From the NCBI GenBank assembly GCA_038502445.1, contig JAHLJS010000005.1, positions 36,411,731 through 36,475,730 on the forward strand: a DNA stretch of 64,000 nt. Reading direction: 5' to 3'. Within the stretch, counting starts at the first letter, position 1; each line of letters opens with the position of its first letter. Below, in pieces: positions 57,586 to 64,000 of the stretch. Made by a program: the position numbers and the translations under genes. This DNA comes from Eremochloa ophiuroides. Lineage: Eukaryota; Streptophyta; Magnoliopsida; Poales; Poaceae. Below the pieces are notes generated by a model. The model was not told the DNA's origin, ran no database searches, and worked only from the letters and a program-made list of their open reading frames with translations.

Positions 57586-57599
57586 GTTGGTACCAGAGC
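57586..57599 (+). other. Primer binding site of E, second internal region
   Basis: GTTGGTACCAGAGC directly after LTR2; the least changed of the three copies in the window. Confidence 0.78.
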
Positions 57600-60500
57600 A
57601 AAAATTTAGCACGTACCGTCACATGAGTATTTGAAAATAAAAAGTTTTAAGTTTGCAAAACTAATTGCCAACTTATAGCTATATGTAGATTTTTTAAACT
57701 AATGGTTTATACAAACTAAGTGTGCCAAGGACCAAGTCTTACATATAAGGATTATTAGGTGGCTTATGTAAGTACTAACTTGTGGAAAATTGCATCATGT
57801 TTTTGAGTGCTTCTTATTGCCTTTGTTTTATTTCTTTATCGACGCCTAGGTAAGGTGAAGATGGGCGAAATGTGCCACTTCGGATGAGGTAAGGTGAGAT
57901 GTGAGAGTAAGATCGAACAACCATCAATCTAAGGGGAGTGCTTATTAACTACTGAAGTAAGTACATGTTGTCCATATGTACTTATGGAGGTATCTCTGTG
58001 TGGTGTAATTAATTTCTAGGGTCACAAGTGCTCATGGGAGCATTTTCGGCAAAAAGTGCTTCTTATTGCCATGCATACATGTGGGGTTTGGGCTGAAATG
58101 ACTCTTCTGCAGGTACGCTAACCTCGAATGCGTATATGGTAGTTAACGCCTAGCTATATACTGAGAGAGTACGTATGTTATGCCACCGACATAGAACGTA
58201 TTTGCCATATTAGATTGGCAACTGAGTGAGAACGAATAGGACGAGCATGCATCATGATTGTTGCATCATGTGATTGTTGCTTGTTGCATAAATATGCTTC
58301 TCTCATCCTTGTTCTATTTTGTCTGAATAGCCTTATTAGGTTTCCAACTTGTGATTGCCTGTCTTGTTTGCTTGTTTTGAAATCCAAATATTTGCTAAAC
58401 CTTTAAGAAGCCTCTATAAATGTTTCTCAACCATAAATATTGTCAGAAGGTAAACCAATCCAGCATGTAAGTCTTTCCTTTGACCGCTAGACCCATCTAA
58501 AAAATTATCAAATCCTAGCCTATGGTTGTCTTATGTCCTCGTTCAAGATCTGTGAAACCATGACTGCATCTTCTTTCAACTAAAGCGTTATCAAAATCTT
58601 ATATGGTGTGTCTCCTCTACTCCTTCTAGATGCCATGATAATTGCTTGATCTTTCTTAAATTAGATCTTGTAATCTTTTCCATGGAAATCAGGGTATGCT
58701 CAATCGATCACATCTATAAATGATTTTTATCCAATATGTTCTTTGTTCCCTGCAATTATCTCCATCTTTGTAGAATGCTCTGGTTCTACTATGTAAAGCT
58801 TTCCCATATCATGTTTTCATAGGTAAATCCTTGCCAAAAACCTCACTGGGTATCTTTTCTACTCATCCGCGAGGCCATCTTTCTAACTCTCTCCATGGAT
58901 CACATATGGGTTTTTATCGATTCAATCTCATAGATCATGCATTGAATCTATTCCGTGATCTTGATATTTTCTCCGACTCTCTCTTCTCAAGTGTTGAAAT
59001 GTTGATCAGTCTGAACTTTCTCTTATTGCTTAATGGTACAGAAGCTCCTACAAATGGATGGTCGGAAGATCCCCTTTGATGAAAACAAGATGATGTGGAA
59101 CTAAAGAGTCTCATGTTGGTTATTCTTGGTAGCTAGCCTATAATTCTCTTATGCCATGTCTCTATGTGGACTCATTCGCTCGTTGTTTACTTGAAAGAAA
59201 GACTCTGGTACAAGTACACCTCTCCTCCCCATCATCCTTGTATTCTTCCTGTATGAATCTTGATGTTGTTTTATCAACTCAATTTATGACTATTGTATCT
59301 AGATGGTTCATGAGTCATCTGGTTGTCTTTGGTTCTCTTCATCTCAAGTGCATCAATCTTTGTCTCATGATTGTTTCCTCCCTGTATCTATCGCTTTCAA
59401 ATCATTGATCCGGTAATCTTCCGTACTTTAGACATGGGAACCACGTGGGACTAAAGCAAAGTCTCATGTCCTGCTATTTTTGGTAATCAATCTGCGTTCT
59501 AACTCATGTCTTCATCATAAAATCGTACTCTTGTTGGCTCTTAACCTTGAAGGTCATCCTTGCTTGTTGACCTCTCTTTGTGTACTGTTATCCTTGCACA
59601 AATCTGTCTTGGCCACGTGGGATTTTCTCATTGGTTGTATGGTCAATAATGATGTTATGATCTATGATCAATGATTCTACGACGAAACTGAGGGCATCCT
59701 GTGGATACGCGGCCACACGGTAGTGTCGCTCGGTACGCACTGGTATCAAGGTCTCTGTTCAAGACACATTGCAGAAAACTACACCGATGTGTTATCTCTC
59801 ATATAATTTTTTCTTGATTGGTTATGTTTGGTAGTGGTGTTGTGATTATTGACTGATGGTGCCCTGATGAAACCAAGAACCTCTTTGTGGGGGCGCCCAA
59901 CAAGGTAGTGGTTCTCGGCACGCGTTGGTACCACGATTGGTAATCATAATCCGTTATGAAGGTATGCCAATGTGTCATTTTTCATGGACCTCTCAAAAAT
60001 CTATCTTTCAATGTCTCTACCATGTCTATCTTCTGATGTTTCTCCCAAATCTATCCCTCAATGTTCTATCAGAAGGTACACATTTTGGATCAAGTATAGT
60101 AGGGCTTCCTTCAGAAGTTACAAAGAAAATGACCTTTGAAGAGCAAGTCACTGACATCAACATCAACAGACTACAATATGTGGTAAAATGAAGAATCTGA
60201 CCTAATCTATTAGGGAATATCAACCAACATATGCCGTTGCAGTTGGATCAAAAGAGCACGTGGACATTAACGTTGGACAAGTATCAGTCAGGTAATAGTC
60301 AACAAGATATGATATGTTTCCTGATAGGTTATTTACAAGTCCATGAGCTTCTATCCAAGATCAATACCTATCTATATGATGATCATACAATCACGATCAA
60401 TCTTCTCATGTGCTGCTTCATGTCTGCTGACTGTGGTGACTATGTGCATGTATATCATCTGCAACTATTTGCTACAGAAGCTGAAGACTTAGAGCCTTTT

Positions 60501-61914
60501 TGCGTACGAGGCAACTGATTTGTTATTAGTGGGAAGAATAGTCTGCAGCTAAGTAATGAAGTGTATTTGGTTCTTGTATCAAGAAGGAACAAGACCGGCC
60601 CATTATCACTTTCTTCTCGATGAGATGATTTCCTCTGCTGATGAAATGCAAGAAATTGTGATCTGTCTCATCAATCTGCACAATTCATGTTTGTCTGGAC
60701 CGACTATCATGCAACTGAGTATGTAGAGTTGCATATTGCACAAACTTTTGCCACTCCATAGTTGACCCCAACCCATTGCCTTGGATCATGAAGAACAATT
60801 TTTAGCTCATTTTGGAAGCATTTACAAGAATCACCCTTCCTCGAGTGAATGCTTGCCAAAATCTCGTGTTTTGGAAGAGACAGAGTTGTATCCATACATA
60901 CCTGTACGCCTACACTTGTCGCTTAATGTCCTCTGTGCCTCTATCACTGAGTGACAGAAAACTCCATGTACATCATGAAATCAATAAAAAGTTCATCCTA
61001 TCTTCAGCATAGCATACCTCAGGCCAATCAGAAAGAATTAATCAAATCTTGGAATACTTATTGAGAGCATACATGTTTTGTTTTCAAGGATCTTGTTAGA
61101 AATGGCTATTGCTATTAGTGTTTCTCTTACAACAATAGTTAGAAAGAGGTTACCTCAGACTCAACCCAAATGACTGTTGCTACTTGGATACAAGGATTCC
61201 CTTATTTAATGGTCATCAAAGCACAGAACCAACATAATCAGCTATCACATTCACTGTTCATTCAACAGCCTTAGATAATTCCGTGTTGCCATAGGGAAAA
61301 GAAAACTGCACACATGGAACATTATGTAGCTTTCCATCAGGCTGCATTTCAGTAATTTGGCATCGACGATCGACATGAACCATGTATGTTGACTAACAAT
61401 TTCCTCTGCTCAGCAAATATCTACCTCGTCTATGATCTCATCCCATATGAAAATGGTTTTGAAACTACTCTCTGATACTCCAATGCACATCCTGTATGTT
61501 GAAAGTGCTAACTAGGGCGATTTGTCTTGGATTCCTTCCAAATTAGCAGTGTTATCTGGGTTCATCCCAAAGTAACAATACTTCATAGAAGTCAATGAAG
61601 AAAATTCTTCAAACAAGAGTCAACTACTAAGAATTCTTGAATGATCAAAAAGTTGTCCTATCCTTAATGATCTCTCTTGCATTTGCATCAAGGTAAATGG
61701 AAGTACATGATCTATCAAGAATGACAGCTGAACCAACCTTTATCGTCCGCACTTTATCGTGAGCCGTGAGGTGATCACCCCTGCCTATCAGTGCTATGGA
61801 ATTTTTAAGTAGTTTCGTACAAGCACCGCCTTGGAAAAGGGATGACATGTTTCTCTACCCTTGAAAACTCTTATGTTCCCAATCTCGGGATGGGATTCCT
61901 TTAAGGGTGAAGGC
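57600..61914 (+). other. Internal region 2 of element E, non-coding
   Basis: Close copy of internal region 1 (about 1% substitutions by eye). It lacks ~33 bases present in copy 1 at about 52139-52172, between AAAATGG and TTTTGAAAC. No coding frame supported. It ends GGGTGAAGGC before LTR3. Confidence 0.88.
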
Positions 61915-64000
61915 TGTAACACCCTAGGTGTTAGTCACGAGCTAACCAGCGAATGTGGACCTAACCAAGTTATGTCAATCAATGATCTTTATCACTGTCT
62001 CACATTCATTTCCATCCACTTGGACCATTGGAAAAGTTTCATGAACAATGGAATTCAATAACCACATGAAACACCAGTTCTCCACTTGCTTTGATGTATT
62101 GATTTAGTGTAGATGAGCATACAAAGTCAATCAACCCTTGCAACCTTGCCCAAACGACTCTATATGAACTTTACCACAAAGGTCATGAAGAATCCGTGTT
62201 AAGCAAATGCCCCAAAAATATCTCAATTGGCCTAAGTCCCCAATTTGAGCTCTCTAATAATGTTACTTTGACCAAAGTGGAAAATATTATCTCTGAGCAT
62301 GATATGAGGTTTGACCAAAAATAAGAGTTGCAGATCTTTTGGAGTACAACAAATGTTATTTTTGGACTAAGTCATGATTCAACCTCTAAGTGCCTCAAAA
62401 AGTGGACACAAGACAGAAGAAAAATCTGATTTCAGGACTTGATTAAATTTTAAGTCTGAATTCCATGCCGATTTCAATAATGTGCTGCGTTCTCCAAATT
62501 TAGTTGAGTAACTTGAGTTGGACCAAAAATAGAAGGTAAAGGTAATTGGTTGAGGCACAACATATCCAAATTTGAGAGCAAACCGACTCTGTTTGACCAG
62601 GTGTTGACATCCATTTGTGATCTATTTTATCACGTTGACAACATCAAGTTCGAAGATGAATATCTCCCAATCTAATCATCTAATGACCAAGTAACCTTAA
62701 TCCATGTCGTAGAGTGTTCAGAGTCGAGCAAACTTCATAACTGGCCCTTCACCTAATTCGGCCTAGAAGCAGCCCAAAATAGCGCCCCAACATCGTCCCA
62801 ACAGCACCCTCTACGGGCTCGTCAAAATGCTGCAAAGCTGGACGCGTGGCTGCAGGCACCAGAGCGCGCCCACCATTGCTGCCACCTCGCCGTCTCTCTC
62901 TGCCGCGTCTCTACCTGAGAAAGGCGATGCCAGAACGCTTCCTCCCGTCCTCTGCTCAGTCTCCACTCCATTCCCCTCGCCTTTCTCTCGCCCGCTCCAG
63001 CTCCCTTTCTCCCTCACTGCCGGAGCCGTCGGCCATGGCAGCCATGTACGCGAGCTCGCAGCTGCTACGTACTACTGCGCTGTTTGCTGCTGTTGCTGTG
63101 TACCACGGCTGCGCTGCGCCGCCCTTCTGCGCTCCTCCTCGGCCACCGGCACTGCTGCTAGCTGCTGTCAGATGCCGCTGCCGCTGCTCCTGCTGAGTGC
63201 CGTTGGCCGTCCCGGGCTGGGTTGAGGTCAGCCGGCCATAGCCGGCCATGCTTTCACCTGTGACAGGCCAACAACGGCCACAGCCGGCCAGCTGCCCCAC
63301 TCTCCCTTCCTGCAGTTGCCTTCCCTTCGGTGCTCTCTCTCCCTCTCTGTTTTTGTACTGAGGAAGAAGAAAGCAAATCTTGGTGTTCATTCTCTCTTTC
63401 TATGGCAGGTGGGGTCAAGGGAACAGCAGGTCCCGTGCATCAATCTCACGAGAACTCGCTGGGTACTCAGGTCCGGGTGGATCTAGCAAATGGCCTAGGG
63501 TTGGATGGATTTCTGTTTTTATTCGCAGTTTTGTGTGTATGTCTTGTAAAATCCGTATCTCTTGATAGAGAGCTCCAAAAATGATGAGGCTTGTCTTGTT
63601 AGGATCCTAATGAAGTGTTCTGCTTGTTAGTATAATTAGTTGTGCCATACATGCATGTTTGATTGCTGTGAAAATTCATTAGTGAAGGGTGGGTTATACA
63701 TGAGTTTAATGTTACCCGATCCAAAACTTGAGTATTAAGAGTCCAAAAATTGTGATTCCAGTCTTGCTAGCTTCCTAGTGATCTGTAATGTCTATGAAAA
63801 ATATAAAACATATATGTTGTTTACTGTTTTAATGATGTTTTGGTTTAATCTTGTTAAATAGAGATTAAATGCTGGTTTTGCTTGTTATTTTTGTATCTGG
63901 AGTTGTATTGCTCCAAATTACATGCAAATTTAAATGTAGGTCCTCTAAGTGATGATTGATGTATGGTTAAAATTTTATGATTTATGGTGCCTGTATGACT
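61915..64000 (+). repeat. LTR3 of element E, 5' 2.09 kb
   Basis: Starts TGTAACACCCTAGG as LTR2 does and runs off the window. About 21 differences from LTR2 counted by eye over 2.09 kb. GC-rich block 62750-63360. Confidence 0.93.

Larger units (their letters stand above)
43326..64000 (+). mobile_element. Element E: LARD-type non-autonomous element with three LTRs and two internal regions
   Basis: Plus strand: LTR1 43326-48270, internal 1 48271-52631, LTR2 52632-57585, internal 2 57586-61914, LTR3 61915 to the window edge. The inserted flank is TTGGG in D2. LTRs are of the A family. The internal regions lack gag, PR, RT and IN, yet begin with a primer site and ~600 bp of A-like leader. The build is like barley Sukkula (giant LTR plus non-coding internal region), an analogy from memory. 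LTR2 and LTR3, and the two internal regions, differ by about 1% by eye, while LTR1 differs from LTR2 by about 2-3%. Confidence 0.9.

Noticed and set aside
48863..61848. Short frames repeated in both E internal regions (for example 49836-50093 and 59151-59408)
   Set aside because: Identity only reflects the ~1% divergence of the whole block. No ATG context, motif or codon bias, and all under 100 codons.

Overview
This window looks like intergenic, retrotransposon-packed DNA from a flowering plant, most likely a grass (Poaceae). I find no host gene, rRNA or tRNA gene that I can support. Nearly every base can be assigned to an LTR retrotransposon, mostly of the Ty3/gypsy superfamily. Two groups dominate. 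One has giant LTRs of about 4.5-5.0 kb starting TGTAACACC, with a primer site like the 3' end of initiator tRNA-Met. The other is a set of Athila-like elements whose LTRs start TGTTGACGG or TGTTGGCGG and end ..CAACA, with a primer site complementary to plant tRNA-Asp (TGGCGCCGTTGCCGGGGA). Almost all protein frames carry stops or frameshifts.

Left half (1-32768) is a nested stack. Element G (minus; LTR 31958-32768, broken gag 29784-30881) was hit by D1 (plus; 3' LTR 28053-29765). D1 was hit by C (minus; 14345-27455, non-autonomous Athila-like). C's 3' LTR was hit by H (minus; LTR 12910-14344). H's gag was hit by solo LTR B (10787-12583, perfect 5-bp target duplication) and H's protease by element A (minus; 1-9661). 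C also holds a 5-kb solo LTR of the A family (S, 18110-23074). A carries a 334-codon open frame upstream of gag, a broken gag, and an apparently open protease/RT/RNase H frame running off the window in the integrase zinc domain.

Middle (32778-40382): I (plus; LTR 32778-34098) has a gag remnant and a 217-codon frame of unknown function. F (plus; LTR 36301-37922) has a broken gag followed by two retropepsin-like domains in one frame.

Right half (40383-64000): F is interrupted by the start of a Tat-type LTR (J), J by D2 (minus, same family as D1), and D2 by E. E reads LTR-internal-LTR-internal-LTR. Its LTRs and the first ~600 bp of its leader match element A, but its 4.3-kb internal region has no gag or pol. 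E is therefore a large retrotransposon derivative (LARD) and A is a candidate autonomous helper, both in one window.

The most unusual signal is at the 3' ends of the Athila-like LTRs. B, D1, D2 and F each hold a tRNA-Asp primer-binding-like sequence inside the LTR. In B and D1 it sits in a ~71-bp tandem unit that repeats the U5 end. This suggests LTRs that lengthen by capturing their own primer site.
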